Counted from the first letter of the stretch, positions 7,616 through 14,988 are shown. The stretch: 61,591 nucleotides of DNA from Clostridia bacterium (GCA_009929695.1 RZZW01000015.1:1-61591); one strand, 5' to 3'. Numbers and translations are program-made. Notes: a model not told the origin generated them from the letters alone.

Positions 7616-8392
7616 TCAAAAAACGATATCTACTTCGTCAGGAAGGCGGCTTTCCACAAAACGCATACACATATTTTCACAGGAGTCGATGCCGGAACGC
7701 TGCATGGCACGGTCGATTTGGAGCTGTGTCATGGGCAAGAAAAGAAATGCGCCGGGTTCTTCTTCAGGCGCATTGCGGGGACGGATTTCCAGTGCCAGTG
7801 TAAAATCATCATAGAAATATGCCGGGAAGTTTTGCCCGGTATAGAGTTGCTCCAGCTTCATACCGTTATCGTAGACCACACCATAGGGGGTGATGGTTCC
7901 TGCTTCCTGTTTGATCAGCTTCAGCGCTGCTTTTCGGCCATCCAAATTTTTGTATGCATCCATTGCCATTGCGCCGCCGTTTAGATTCATAGCATGGTCA
8001 TGCCCGACCTTATCCAAATCGGAAAAGTCTGCAATGACGGTGGCCTGCTGGCAGCAGAAAGTAAAGTTGATGAGATCTGTCATATCGGTGATGCCCAGCT
8101 TTGCGGCCATACCTTGGAACTGGTCATCTTCTCCCACAGAAAAGCTGTCAAGCCGTTTGGCGAGATAGTCCAGCTCATCGACATTCACAGCGGCATTTTC
8201 CAGCCGCTTGAGAACCGGCCAGTCCTCGGAGATATTGTCCACATGGCAATCACGCTTCAGCGGGTCGCCGATTTCTAACGCTCCCAGCATTTCGATGATC
8301 TCATCATACTGCTCTGCCGGAATCGGGAATGGTATGGTGACTACACCATATTCGGGGTGCTGTGCATTGCTTAAAACTGCTCGAGATTGCAT
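7616..8392 (-). CDS. antirestriction-like protein, 5' half of a frameshifted gene
   Basis: 258 residues from ATG 8392, with SD GGAGGG 5 bp upstream. The N-terminal segment PFPIPAEQYDEIIEMLGALE and the YLAKRLDSFSVGEDDQFQGM helix match the paralog at 2847-3725. LPMTQLQIDRAMQRSGIDSC corresponds to its ALPYTEEAFNAALAEIG. The ORF ends just after the A6/T6 run described for the downstream half. The family is acidic, consistent with DNA mimicry as in ArdA, but that mechanism is not demonstrated here. Confidence 0.65.
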   Translation of the reverse strand: MQSRAVLSNAQHPEYGVVTIPFPIPAEQYDEIIEMLGALEIGDPLKRDCHVDNISEDWPVLKRLENAAVNVDELDYLAKRLDSFSVGEDDQFQGMAAKLGITDMTDLINFTFCCQQATVIADFSDLDKVGHDHAMNLNGGAMAMDAYKNLDGRKAALKLIKQEAGTITPYGVVYDNGMKLEQLYTGQNFPAYFYDDFTLALEIRPRNAPEEEPGAFLFLPMTQLQIDRAMQRSGIDSCENMCMRFVESRLPDEVDIVF

Positions 8393-8404
8393 TGGTGCCC
8401 TCCT

Positions 8405-8647
8405 TTATTTTGTATGCAGCGTTTCTGAACGATTCGCTTTTTGTCTGCGGTTGATTTTTTCCATATCGGTTCTGAGGCAGTCTCCGGGGGAGGAGTGGCA
8501 AATAAAGCCGTGGGAGGCATAGGGGCATTTGCCACAGCTTTCATATGGGCCGCGAGGATGTCGCGCTGGCTCCGGCTTTTGAAATTCGCTTGGCGGCATT
8601 TCGTAATAGCAAGCGGGAGAACGGTTGCGTTTGAAGCGTATTGTCAT
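8405..8647 (-). CDS. small Cys-rich element protein
   Basis: 80 residues, basic, with SCGKCPYASHGFICHSSPGDC, which could bind zinc through four cysteines. A weak SD (AAAGGTGAAG) precedes the ATG and the gene ends 12 bp before the next. It is the first ORF of the leftward element operon. No function recognised; proteins of this size and motif are common beside antirestriction genes in conjugative elements. Confidence 0.55.
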   Translation of the reverse strand: MTIRFKRNRSPACYYEMPPSEFQKPEPARHPRGPYESCGKCPYASHGFICHSSPGDCLRTDMEKINRRQKANRSETLHTK

Positions 8648-8673
8648 CTCTTCACCTTTCCGTAAACAAAAAA

Positions 8674-8717
8674 AGAGCAGTCAAATCGAGGAGTGTTTCC
8701 TCAAATTCGACCGCTCT
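8674..8717 (-). terminator. strong hairpin with T run just upstream of the element operon
   Basis: On the minus strand AGAGCGGTCGAATTTGAGGA pairs with a near-perfect complement across an AACAC loop and is followed by TTTTTTTG. It ends only about 20 bp before the Cys-rich ORF, too close for a separate promoter. It is either a transcription terminator that must be read through (attenuation of the element operon) or the relic terminator of a lost gene. Confidence 0.65.
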
Positions 8718-8803
8718 TTGCGTTCACTTTTTTAATTGTATTTCTTGATTTTTGCAGGGAAATGGGAAGATGAAAGTTTGAATACACCGAAGGCAATAAA
8801 AAA

Positions 8804-8855
8804 GGCAGATGATATCCCCAAAAACGATGCGTTTTTGAACGGGGGTATCTCTGCC
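8804..8855 (-). terminator. terminator of tRNA-Leu
   Basis: Minus-strand stem GGCAGA.ATACCCCC paired with GGGGATAT..TCTGCC, with an inner AAACG/CGTTT pairing, followed by TTTTTTATTG. Confidence 0.65.
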
Positions 8856-8875
8856 TAAAAAGTCCTATAAATGGC

Positions 8876-8910
8876 GATGTCATCGGCAGAAATGCCGATG
8901 ACATCTTTTT
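8876..8910 (+). terminator. 13-bp perfect hairpin with T5 tail
   Basis: GATGTCATCGGCA-gaaa-TGCCGATGACATC, then TTTTT on the plus strand. It lies just 3' of tRNA-Leu. It would stop plus-strand transcription entering the tRNA and may also aid 3' processing of the tRNA transcript on the other strand. Confidence 0.6.
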
Positions 8911-8923
8911 CGCCATTTTGTTT

Positions 8924-9007
8924 TGGTGCGAGAGACGAGACTTGAACTCGCATGATAAAATCACACGCCCCTCAAACGTGCGCGTCTGCCGATTCCGCCA
9001 CCCTCGC
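8924..9007 (-). tRNA. tRNA-Leu (anticodon GAG)
   Basis: Class II tRNA: acceptor GCGAGGG/CTCTCGC, discriminator A, encoded CCA (8924-8926). The anticodon stem is CACGT/GCGTG around loop TTGAGGG, and a variable arm with GTGTGATTTTATCATG follows. Promoter TTGACT-18-TAATAT lies upstream. It is the first chromosomal-type gene beside the conjugative element, whose genes lie on its 3' side. Confidence 0.95.
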
Positions 9008-9042
9008 ATATTCGCGGCTCCGTTATCAGTGCCGCGAGATAT

Positions 9043-9072
9043 ATATTACCACATAAACATACATTAAGTCAA
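9043..9072 (-). promoter_or_regulatory. promoter of tRNA-Leu
   Basis: Minus-strand TTGACT (9072-9067) and TAATAT (9048-9043), 18 bp apart. A short CGCGGC/GCCGCG hairpin (about 9013-9037) lies between it and the tRNA. Confidence 0.75.
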
Positions 9073-9103
9073 GCGTTTTTTGCAAAAAATATACATTTTT
9101 GTA

Positions 9104-10279
9104 TTATTTTATTTCCTTGACAATTTCGCCTATTGAAACTCCCGCGGCTTTGGCTGCCGCGGCGACATCGTCGTACTCTGGCTTTGCGCGGTTTACACCG
9201 TGACCTGACGAATATTTGACGCGGATATCGCCGTATTTTGTGGCGACTGTCTGCTCTTTTCGGTCAAGCACATAGCGCTCGCACAAAGTTTCGCGTATAC
9301 CGATTGTTGTTGTATATTTGAAAATTGCGCTGACGACGCTGTCTTTTTTCTCCTGCGCGCAAAGGCACGTGAGAAGCACGGCGGGGCGGCTTTTCTTCAT
9401 ATATATAGGCGCTGTGAAAACGTCCGCCGCGCCCGCTTCAAAAATGCGCTCCTGTGCAAATCCTAGCGCTTCGGGGGTCATGTCGTCGAGGTTGCAGCAA
9501 AGCTCAACTATGCTGTCTCGGCTTCCCTGCTGCTCTCCTAACATTGCACGCACGCAGTTTGCGGCTTCAAAATCCTTTTGACCCATGCCGCAGCCTGTTT
9601 TTTCGACGCTCATCACAGGCATATCACCGAAATGCGTGACGAAATGGCGCAAAATCGCCGCGCCTGTCGGTGTGCAAAGCTCGCCCTTTACAGCGCCACC
9701 GTATATCGGTATGCCGCGCAAAAGACGCTCTGTGGCGGGTGCAGGCACAGGCAATATGCCATGTGCGCATTTTACACTGCCACTGCCGACGTGTATCGGC
9801 GACGCTTCTATTTTATCTGGCGCTATGGCTTCAATAAGCATACACACGGCTGTGACGTCCGCTATCGCGTCCATTGTGCCGACCTCATGAAAGTGTATCT
9901 CGGTGACAGGCCTGCCGTGCACGGTGCTCTCAGCCTGCGCTATGAGGTCGTAAACCGCGAGGATATCTGTCCTCACCTTTTTGGAAACGTTTAGATGGCT
10001 GACGATATGCTCAATTTCGTGCATTCCCGAATGGTGATGATGGTCATGCTCGTGTTCATGATGATGCTCGTGTTCGGCTTCGCCGTTATAAGTCACGTTC
10101 ATATGCGTGCCTGTTATGCCGCATTTTTCAGTCTTGACGGCTTCGTATTTTATGCCGTGTATGCCTAGCGCGTTGAGTTTTTCGACAAATTCATCCTTGT
10201 TTGGCAAGAGCTCTAGCAAGGCGGCTGTGAGCATATCGCCCGCCGCGCCCATGTTGCATTCAAAATAAAGTGTTTTCAT
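9104..10279 (-). CDS. larC: LarC, nickel insertion protein for the NPN cofactor
   Basis: 391 residues. LarC (DUF111) inserts nickel into pyridinium-3,5-bisthiocarboxylate mononucleotide in a CTP-dependent step, giving the nickel-pincer cofactor. The N-terminus YFECNMGAAGDMLTAALLEL and the conserved HFHEVGTMDAIADV segment are clear. A His-rich stretch (EHHHEHEHDHHHH) near residues 72-86 can bind nickel. In some lactobacilli LarC needs a programmed frameshift; here it is one continuous frame. Last gene of nikMNQO-larEBC, 4 bp after larB. The apoenzyme larA is not in the window. Confidence 0.93.
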   Translation of the reverse strand: MKTLYFECNMGAAGDMLTAALLELLPNKDEFVEKLNALGIHGIKYEAVKTEKCGITGTHMNVTYNGEAEHEHHHEHEHDHHHHSGMHEIEHIVSHLNVSKKVRTDILAVYDLIAQAESTVHGRPVTEIHFHEVGTMDAIADVTAVCMLIEAIAPDKIEASPIHVGSGSVKCAHGILPVPAPATERLLRGIPIYGGAVKGELCTPTGAAILRHFVTHFGDMPVMSVEKTGCGMGQKDFEAANCVRAMLGEQQGSRDSIVELCCNLDDMTPEALGFAQERIFEAGAADVFTAPIYMKKSRPAVLLTCLCAQEKKDSVVSAIFKYTTTIGIRETLCERYVLDRKEQTVATKYGDIRVKYSSGHGVNRAKPEYDDVAAAAKAAGVSIGEIVKEIK

Positions 10280-10283
10280 GATG

Positions 10284-11030
10284 TTATGCTCCTTTGTGAT
10301 TTATCATGCTCGCCTGATATGCCGCGCCGAAGCCGTTGTCGATATTGACGACGCTAACGCCGCTTGCGCAGGAATTGAGCATTGACAGCAGCGCCGAAAC
10401 GCCTCCGAACGACGCGCCGTAGCCCACGCTTGTCGGCACGGCGAGCACAGGGCAGTCGGCAAGGCCGCCTATGACGCTTGCGAGCGCGCCCTCCATGCCC
10501 GCGATAGCGATTATGACGCTTGCAGACATTATAACGTCCATTTTGCTCAACAGCCGGTGTATGCCCGCCACGCCGACGTCGTAGAGCCGCACGACTTCAT
10601 TTCCGAGCACCTCGGCTGTCAGCGCGGCTTCTTCAGCGACTGGCATATCGCTTGTGCCGCCTGTTGCGACGACTATTTTGCCCTTGCAGTCAGGTTTTGG
10701 CATTTCGCCGATTATTCCGATGTGCCCCATTTCGCGGTAATCGAGTGCTATTTTCTCTCCGACTACCTTAGCATTTTCGGGCAAAAGGCGCGTTACAAGC
10801 ACTGTTTTTTGGCCGTGAGACAGCATTGAAGCGGCAATATCTGCAATCTGCTGCGGCGTTTTGCCCGCGCCGTAAATGACCTCCGGCGTACCCTGGCGCA
10901 GTGCTCGGTGATAGTCGGGTTTGGCAAATCCGAGATCCTCAAACGGCTGCATTTTAAGCTGTAAAAGCGCGTCGTCCGCCGAAACAGAGCCGTCGGCAAC
11001 GCCCGCGAGAAGCTTTCTTATATTGTCCAT
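10284..11030 (-). CDS. larB: LarB, nicotinate adenine dinucleotide carboxylase/hydrolase
   Basis: 248 residues, PurE-like. LarB carboxylates the pyridinium ring of nicotinic acid adenine dinucleotide at C5 and hydrolyses the phosphoanhydride, releasing AMP and pyridinium-3,5-biscarboxylate mononucleotide, the first NPN step. PurE-type C-terminal features are visible: VVATGGTSDMPVAEEAA, then YDVGVAGIHRLL, then AVPTSVGYGASFGG. It is separated from larE by a 133-bp gap filled by a palindromic repeat, yet surely remains in the operon; larC follows by 4 bp. Confidence 0.93.
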   Translation of the reverse strand: MDNIRKLLAGVADGSVSADDALLQLKMQPFEDLGFAKPDYHRALRQGTPEVIYGAGKTPQQIADIAASMLSHGQKTVLVTRLLPENAKVVGEKIALDYREMGHIGIIGEMPKPDCKGKIVVATGGTSDMPVAEEAALTAEVLGNEVVRLYDVGVAGIHRLLSKMDVIMSASVIIAIAGMEGALASVIGGLADCPVLAVPTSVGYGASFGGVSALLSMLNSCASGVSVVNIDNGFGAAYQASMINHKGA

Positions 11031-11065
11031 TTTGTGTCTCCTTTTAAAAATGCGTTGTAGCTATT

Positions 11066-11161
11066 CACCTCATCAGTCGCCTGCGGGCGACAGCTTCCCC
11101 TCAAGGGGAAGCCTTCTCCCTCGGGAGAAGCTGGCGCGACGAAGGAGCGACGGATGAGGTA
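11066..11161. repeat. palindromic repeat, CCTCATC..GTCGC family, copy 1
   Basis: Starts ACCTCATCAGTCGCC and ends with the near complement GGAGCGACGGATGAGGT. Between them lie two smaller palindromes, CTTCCCCTCAAGGGGAAG and CTTCTCCCTCGGGAGAAG. Other copies are at 36691-36851 and 45323-45374. This copy sits between larB and larE inside an operon. Confidence 0.85.
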
Positions 11162-11163
11162 GG

Positions 11164-11907
11164 TCAGCGACACATAGTGTCAAACAATATCACATCAAAA
11201 TAAGGCTCAAGCGCATGACGAATTTCGGTAGCACGCTCGGCGGCGTTTATTAGCTGTTCGGGCAAAAGCTGTATGCGGGCTGCTTTGTTGAAAACGCGGA
11301 CGCGGAAATCCGAAAAGCCCATGTCCATAAGCGCCTGTTCGGAGCGCTCTACCTTTAAAAGCGTTTCGGCATCGAGCGGCGTGTTTGTCGGTATGCGCGT
11401 GGCTAGGCAGGCGTAGGCGGGCTTGTCCCAGGTGAAAAGCCCCGCCGCCTTTGAAAGTTCCCGAATTTTGCTCTTTGTAAGCCCGCATTCGCGCAGCGGA
11501 GACAACACCTTTAGCTCTTGCAGCGCCTTCATGCCGGGTCTGTCGTCAGCATCGTCCGAGGCGTTTGTGCCGTCTAAAAGCACCGTAAAGCCATCGGCAA
11601 GCGCCGCTTTTTTAAGTGCCGTGAACAGCGATATTTTGCAGTAATAGCACCTATTTTTAGGGTTTTTTACCACGTTTTCGTCCGCGAGAGCGTCGAGGTT
11701 GAGCACCGTTACATTTGCGCCGAGCAGCTTTGCCATGCGCATTGCGTCGTCGTATTCAAACTGCGGCTGAAAGCAGGTTTTTATGTAATAGGCGTGCACA
11801 TTTGCGCCGTATTTTAGCGCGGCGTAAAGCAGATATGACGAGTCAACACCGCCCGAAAAACCCAGTGCAACGCGCGAATTTTCTTTGAAAAACTCTTCTA
11901 AATTCAT
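11164..11907 (-). CDS. larE: LarE, ATP-dependent sulfur transferase
   Basis: 247 residues, PP-loop superfamily with SGGVDS at 18-23. LarE adenylates the carboxylates of the LarB product and replaces them by thiocarboxylates. Cys167 (AYACLATRIP) matches the sulfur-bearing cysteine. Two further cysteines, C87 and C90 in NRCYYCK, complete a three-Cys set like that of LarE proteins proposed to hold a 4Fe-4S cluster and act catalytically, instead of sacrificing their own sulfur. The ATG overlaps the nikO stop (ATGA), so the genes are translationally coupled. Confidence 0.93.
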   Translation of the reverse strand: MNLEEFFKENSRVALGFSGGVDSSYLLYAALKYGANVHAYYIKTCFQPQFEYDDAMRMAKLLGANVTVLNLDALADENVVKNPKNRCYYCKISLFTALKKAALADGFTVLLDGTNASDDADDRPGMKALQELKVLSPLRECGLTKSKIRELSKAAGLFTWDKPAYACLATRIPTNTPLDAETLLKVERSEQALMDMGFSDFRVRVFNKAARIQLLPEQLINAAERATEIRHALEPYFDVILFDTMCR

Positions 11908-12632
11908 AATTTCACTCCCCTATCGTATACGCCGATTGCCTCGACGCCGCAATCCTCCATTAGCTTTTCATCGTAAAGCAGGTTCTCCGATTTGCCGTCC
12001 GCGAGCACTGCGCCGTTTTTGATGAGCACTGTTCTATCGCACGTTTCGGCGGCAAAAAGCAGATCGTGAGTCGCTATAAGGCGCGTGTGCGGAAAGCTGT
12101 TGACCGTGCGGATAAGGCTACGGCGTGCACGCGGGTCAAGATACGCTGTCGGCTCGTCCATTAGCATTATAGGCGAGCGCATGGCGAGCACTGTGGCGAT
12201 TGCCGCCATGCGTTTTTCGCCGCCGGACATTTTAAGTGGTGTTTTTTCGGCTAAATGCGCGATATTTAAACGCGATAAGCTGTCGTTTACGCGGCGCTTG
12301 ACCGTCTCCTCGTCAAGCCCCATGTTGCGCGGGCCGAAGGCTATGTCGTCGTAAATTGTCGGCATAAAAAGCTGGTCGTCGGGGTTTTGAAACACTACGC
12401 CTATTTTTTGGCGTATATCATTTTCCGTGTTTTTAGAGAGCGTTATTTCATCGGCAATAACCTCACCTTTTGACGGCAAAATGCCGACGAGCGCCATTAT
12501 GAGCGACGTTTTACCCGCTCCGTTTGCGCCTACGAGTGCAACGCTTTCGCCGTCTTTTACCGTAAGCGAAAAGTCGTTTACAACGCTAGTTTTATCAGGG
12601 TATTCGACAAAAAGATTTTTTATTTCAAGCAT
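11904..12632 (-). CDS. nikO: NikO/CbiO-type ATPase of a nickel ECF-like importer
   Basis: 242 residues from ATG 12632 (MLEIKNLFVEYPDKTS), which overlaps the nikQ stop as TAATG; the longer upstream reading lies inside nikQ. Walker A GANGAGKTS, Q-loop FQNPDDQLF, ABC signature MSGGEKRMA and Walker B LMDEPTAYLD are present, with H-switch ATHD. Energises the NikMN-NikQ importer. Nickel is inferred over cobalt because the operon continues with larE, larB and larC. Confidence 0.9.
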   Translation of the reverse strand: MLEIKNLFVEYPDKTSVVNDFSLTVKDGESVALVGANGAGKTSLIMALVGILPSKGEVIADEITLSKNTENDIRQKIGVVFQNPDDQLFMPTIYDDIAFGPRNMGLDEETVKRRVNDSLSRLNIAHLAEKTPLKMSGGEKRMAAIATVLAMRSPIMLMDEPTAYLDPRARRSLIRTVNSFPHTRLIATHDLLFAAETCDRTVLIKNGAVLADGKSENLLYDEKLMEDCGVEAIGVYDRGVKL

Positions 12633-13441
12633 TACATCATTCTCCCAAGCACATCGGTGAGCATTTGCTGTACATCGACAGCGCGAAAAAGCACGCACGA
12701 CAAACACACAGCGGCCGTGAAAATATAGTCATTTTTCTTAAGCGGGAGCGGCTTCAAAAGCGCGTCGCGCATGGCGTATCCGCGACATTTCATGGCGGCG
12801 TACACGCGCTCGGCACGGTCAAAGCTGCGAAGCAAAAGCTGACCTGCAAAGCTGCCCATATCCTTCATCTGCACGCCTTTTTTGTCGCCCGCGCGAAGCT
12901 TGTAGGCTGTTGACATCGAGTAGGCTTCATTCACAAGCGTGCCGATGTAGCGGTACGTCATTTCAAAAACGCTTATGAGCATTTGAGGCACATGCATACG
13001 CCTTAGCTGCGCCGTAAGCTGTGCAAATGGTGTGACAGCAACGAGAATAAGCACCGCCGAAACGCATAGCAGTGTGCGAAAAATTATTGTAAAAAACGAT
13101 ATTGCCCCAAAGCTGACAGGCAAGCTGCCTATGTAAAACGCTGTTTCGCGCACGAAAATCACATTAGAAAGCCCCGCAAACGCACAAAAAGGCAGTGCGA
13201 CAAGCGCGCGCCGCCAAATCATGGAGTATGGGATATCCGCAAGCGCAATGACGATAACAGGATAAAATACAAACGGCGCAAGCTGCGAAAAGCTGTAGCC
13301 GTCAAGCGACACAACGCAGATTATATATGTTAGCGTCGCGATTATTTTTGAGAGCGGGTGCAGGGCGTGTATGCTGCTTTTTTGCGAGGATAGCTGTTCG
13401 AGAGAGTAAAGCTCGCTCATTTTTGCACGCATATCCGCCAT
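12632..13441 (-). CDS. nikQ: NikQ/CbiQ transmembrane component
   Basis: 269 residues from ATG 13441, placed 8 bp after GGAGG; a GTG two codons earlier is too close to the SD. Five to six hydrophobic segments are visible (LSKIIATLTYIICVVSL, FVFYPVIVIALAD, ISFFTIIFRTLLCVSAVLIL). The coupling motifs of the EcfT/CbiQ family appear as KLRAGDKKG and AAMKCRGYAM, which contact the ATPase. Middle gene of nikMN-Q-O. Confidence 0.88.
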   Translation of the reverse strand: MADMRAKMSELYSLEQLSSQKSSIHALHPLSKIIATLTYIICVVSLDGYSFSQLAPFVFYPVIVIALADIPYSMIWRRALVALPFCAFAGLSNVIFVRETAFYIGSLPVSFGAISFFTIIFRTLLCVSAVLILVAVTPFAQLTAQLRRMHVPQMLISVFEMTYRYIGTLVNEAYSMSTAYKLRAGDKKGVQMKDMGSFAGQLLLRSFDRAERVYAAMKCRGYAMRDALLKPLPLKKNDYIFTAAVCLSCVLFRAVDVQQMLTDVLGRMM

Positions 13442-13474
13442 CTGCACCGCCTCCTTTTGTAAAATTATACTTGC

Positions 13475-13544
13475 TCGGGAGGCAAAACGCCTCTCCTACA
13501 AGCTCACTTTGAAAATGTTGTAGGGGAAGGGGCATCCTTCCCGC
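13475..13544. repeat. GTAGGGG-type palindromic repeat pair, copy 1
   Basis: Two oppositely oriented units, CGGGAGGCAAAACGCCTCTC followed by CTACA, and TGTAGGGGAAGGGGCATCC with its complement. Both end in the conserved TGTAGGGG/CCTACA, but their inner palindromes differ. Lies in the nikMN-nikQ gap. Confidence 0.8.
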
Positions 13545-13556
13545 ATTAGCTGTGCT

Positions 13557-14555
13557 CTACGATTTATTTTTCTTTTTAAGCTTTGAAATTATAAGCCCCG
13601 CGCCGCCTGCGAGGGCGAAGGTGATGCACACGCCGACTATGCCTGCGACGCTTGTGCCGCTGCCGTTTGCGTCTTTAAAATCGTAATCGGGCATAAATGC
13701 TGTTGCTTCCTGCGCTTTTTCGGCTGTCTCATGAACTTCGCCCGACGCTTCAAGCTCTGTTGTGCCCGCGACCTTTTCCATCGACCATTCAAGCCCGTCA
13801 GGATATGCGGACGCGAAAAGCGACAAGCCTCCGCCGACAAGAACCGTGATTACAGCGAGCGAAACTATTATTTTGCGCATATTGACACCGCTTGAAATAG
13901 CGGTGCGCGAGCGCGTGCTGTTTAGTATTTCGGGGCGCATTTTGTATACAAAGCACAGCACCGCAGCCGTGACAATGCCCTCTACAACGCCTATCGCGAG
14001 GTGTATCGGCTGCATGGCAAGCAAAAATGCGCCAAACGGTAATTGCGTTATGCCGGACGCAAGCGTTTCAAGCACAACGCCGAACGCGCCTAATTGAAGT
14101 GCCACAACAACGCCGATTACAGCCGCGAGGGAAATATTTTTTGCGTTAAAGCCTTTTTTAGTGAGCGGCTTAAAAATGAGCGGATAGATGAAAAGGCACG
14201 GTATAACACCCATATTAAATATGTTGCAGCAGAGTGCCAAAAGCCCGCCGTCCGCAAAGAAAAGGCACTGAATTATGAGCACCGCCGATATGGTGAGAAG
14301 TGCCGGAAAGCCGCCGAGCATGGCCGCAAGCAGTATGCCGCCTCCGATGTGCCCGCTTGAACCTGTGCCGGGGATTGTGAAATTTATCATCTGTGCCGCG
14401 AAAACGAAAGCGCCCGAAATTGCCATTATGGGCAGCTTTTTTTCGCAAAGCTCGTCCTTTTTGATTTTTGCCGCCGAATAAGCGAGCGCGCCCGCGCTGA
14501 CGGCACACATTGCGCCGCCGACTATCGGCGACAAGAGAGCATCTGCCATATGCAT
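13557..14555 (-). CDS. nikMN: NikMN/CbiMN-type substrate-specific nickel permease
   Basis: 332 residues from ATG 14555. This start is chosen because TTGGAGGATTTTCATT precedes it and because CbiM/NikM proteins need the N-terminal metal-binding MHMAD, which it produces. Seven or so membrane segments follow, with GTGSSGHIGGGILLAAMLGG containing the second conserved His. After about residue 220 comes a fused CbiN/NikN-like part: one membrane helix (IIVSLAVITVLVGGGLSLF), an exported acidic loop and a last helix. First gene of the operon, preceded by a long structured leader. Confidence 0.9.
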   Translation of the reverse strand: MHMADALLSPIVGGAMCAVSAGALAYSAAKIKKDELCEKKLPIMAISGAFVFAAQMINFTIPGTGSSGHIGGGILLAAMLGGFPALLTISAVLIIQCLFFADGGLLALCCNIFNMGVIPCLFIYPLIFKPLTKKGFNAKNISLAAVIGVVVALQLGAFGVVLETLASGITQLPFGAFLLAMQPIHLAIGVVEGIVTAAVLCFVYKMRPEILNSTRSRTAISSGVNMRKIIVSLAVITVLVGGGLSLFASAYPDGLEWSMEKVAGTTELEASGEVHETAEKAQEATAFMPDYDFKDANGSGTSVAGIVGVCITFALAGGAGLIISKLKKKNKS

Positions 14556-14704
14556 AATGAAAATCCTCCAATAATTTAAAATTGCCGCGAAAGAATATGC
14601 CTTTTTCAAAAGACAGCATCACCTTCGTGGCAACTATTATATATTGTTTATTCGCTCGACTTTGCGCCATACCTCATGCACAGCAGTGCTTCTTCGTGAA
14701 GCAT
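14556..14704 (-). promoter_or_regulatory. structured 5' leader of the nickel/NPN operon, candidate riboswitch
   Basis: About 150 nt between the inferred start site and nikMN. The 5' half folds as GCTTC-ACGAA-GAAGC and GCAC-TGCT-GTGC enclosed by CATG/CATG. The 3' half folds as a long stem TTGCC.CGAA with TTCG.GGCAA, ending shortly before the SD. It does not visibly match the cobalamin riboswitch B12 box or any NiCo element that could be recalled, so its class is open. Confidence 0.4.
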
Positions 14705-14710
14705 GTTTAT

Positions 14711-14739
14711 ATTTTATCACAAGCGTAATCGTTTTGCAA
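14711..14739 (-). promoter_or_regulatory. promoter of nikMNQO-larEBC
   Basis: Minus-strand TTGCAA (14739-14734), 17-bp spacer, TAAAAT (14716-14711). It is the best sigma-A match upstream of nikMN and leaves a leader of about 150 nt. Confidence 0.65.
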
Positions 14740-14795
14740 TGGTATTTGAGCAGTTTTAGTAAAAGTTTTAATAAACCTGCCAAATAAAAAAGCGC

Positions 14796-14822
14796 TGGGG
14801 ACATATTGCCCCACCGCAGGTG
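14796..14822. repeat. 27-bp direct repeat, copy A
   Basis: Identical for 27 bases to 14886-14912. It contains the hairpin GGGG-ACATATTG-CCCC followed by ACCGCAGGTG. A related hairpin with the same ACATA-containing loop follows tRNA-Gly at 27759-27780. Confidence 0.8.
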
Positions 14823-14883
14823 GTGTGACTTCCCTTTTGCCCAAAAATACAAAGGAAACGTCACTAAATTATAAAACAAATGC

Positions 14884-14912
14884 GATGGGGACATATTGCC
14901 CCACCGCAGGTG
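14884..14912 (-). terminator. terminator of the tRNA-Arg-His-Gln transcript; 27-bp repeat copy B
   Basis: On the minus strand TGCGGTGGGG pairs with CCCCATCGCA around CAATATGT and is followed by TTTGTTTTATAATTT, immediately after tRNA-Gln. Its 27-base core is repeated exactly at 14796-14822. Confidence 0.7.
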
Positions 14913-14913
14913 T

Positions 14914-14988
14914 TGGTTGGGCTGGCTGGACTCGAACCAGCGAATGCGGGAGTCAAAGTCCCGTGCCTTACCACTTGGCGACAGCCCA
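14914..14988 (-). tRNA. tRNA-Gln (anticodon UUG)
   Basis: Acceptor TGGGCTG/CAGCCCA, discriminator A and encoded CCA. Anticodon stem CGGGA/TCCCG with loop CTTTGAC. Third gene of a three-tRNA cluster. Confidence 0.95.

Noticed and set aside
8701..9009. Open reading frame of 102 codons across tRNA-Leu.
   Set aside because: It is a translation of the tRNA and its terminators, with no SD or protein family.
9578..9994. Plus-strand frames antisense to larC.
   Set aside because: Opposite-strand shadows of a high-GC-third-position gene; no SD, no family.
14556..14704. Cobalamin riboswitch for the NikMN operon.
   Set aside because: No B12 box or other conserved cobalamin-aptamer strings were found; kept only as an unclassified structured leader.
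14796..14912. Two exact 27-base repeats taken as a possible CRISPR array.
   Set aside because: Only two copies, each a terminator-like hairpin, no regular spacers and no cas genes.
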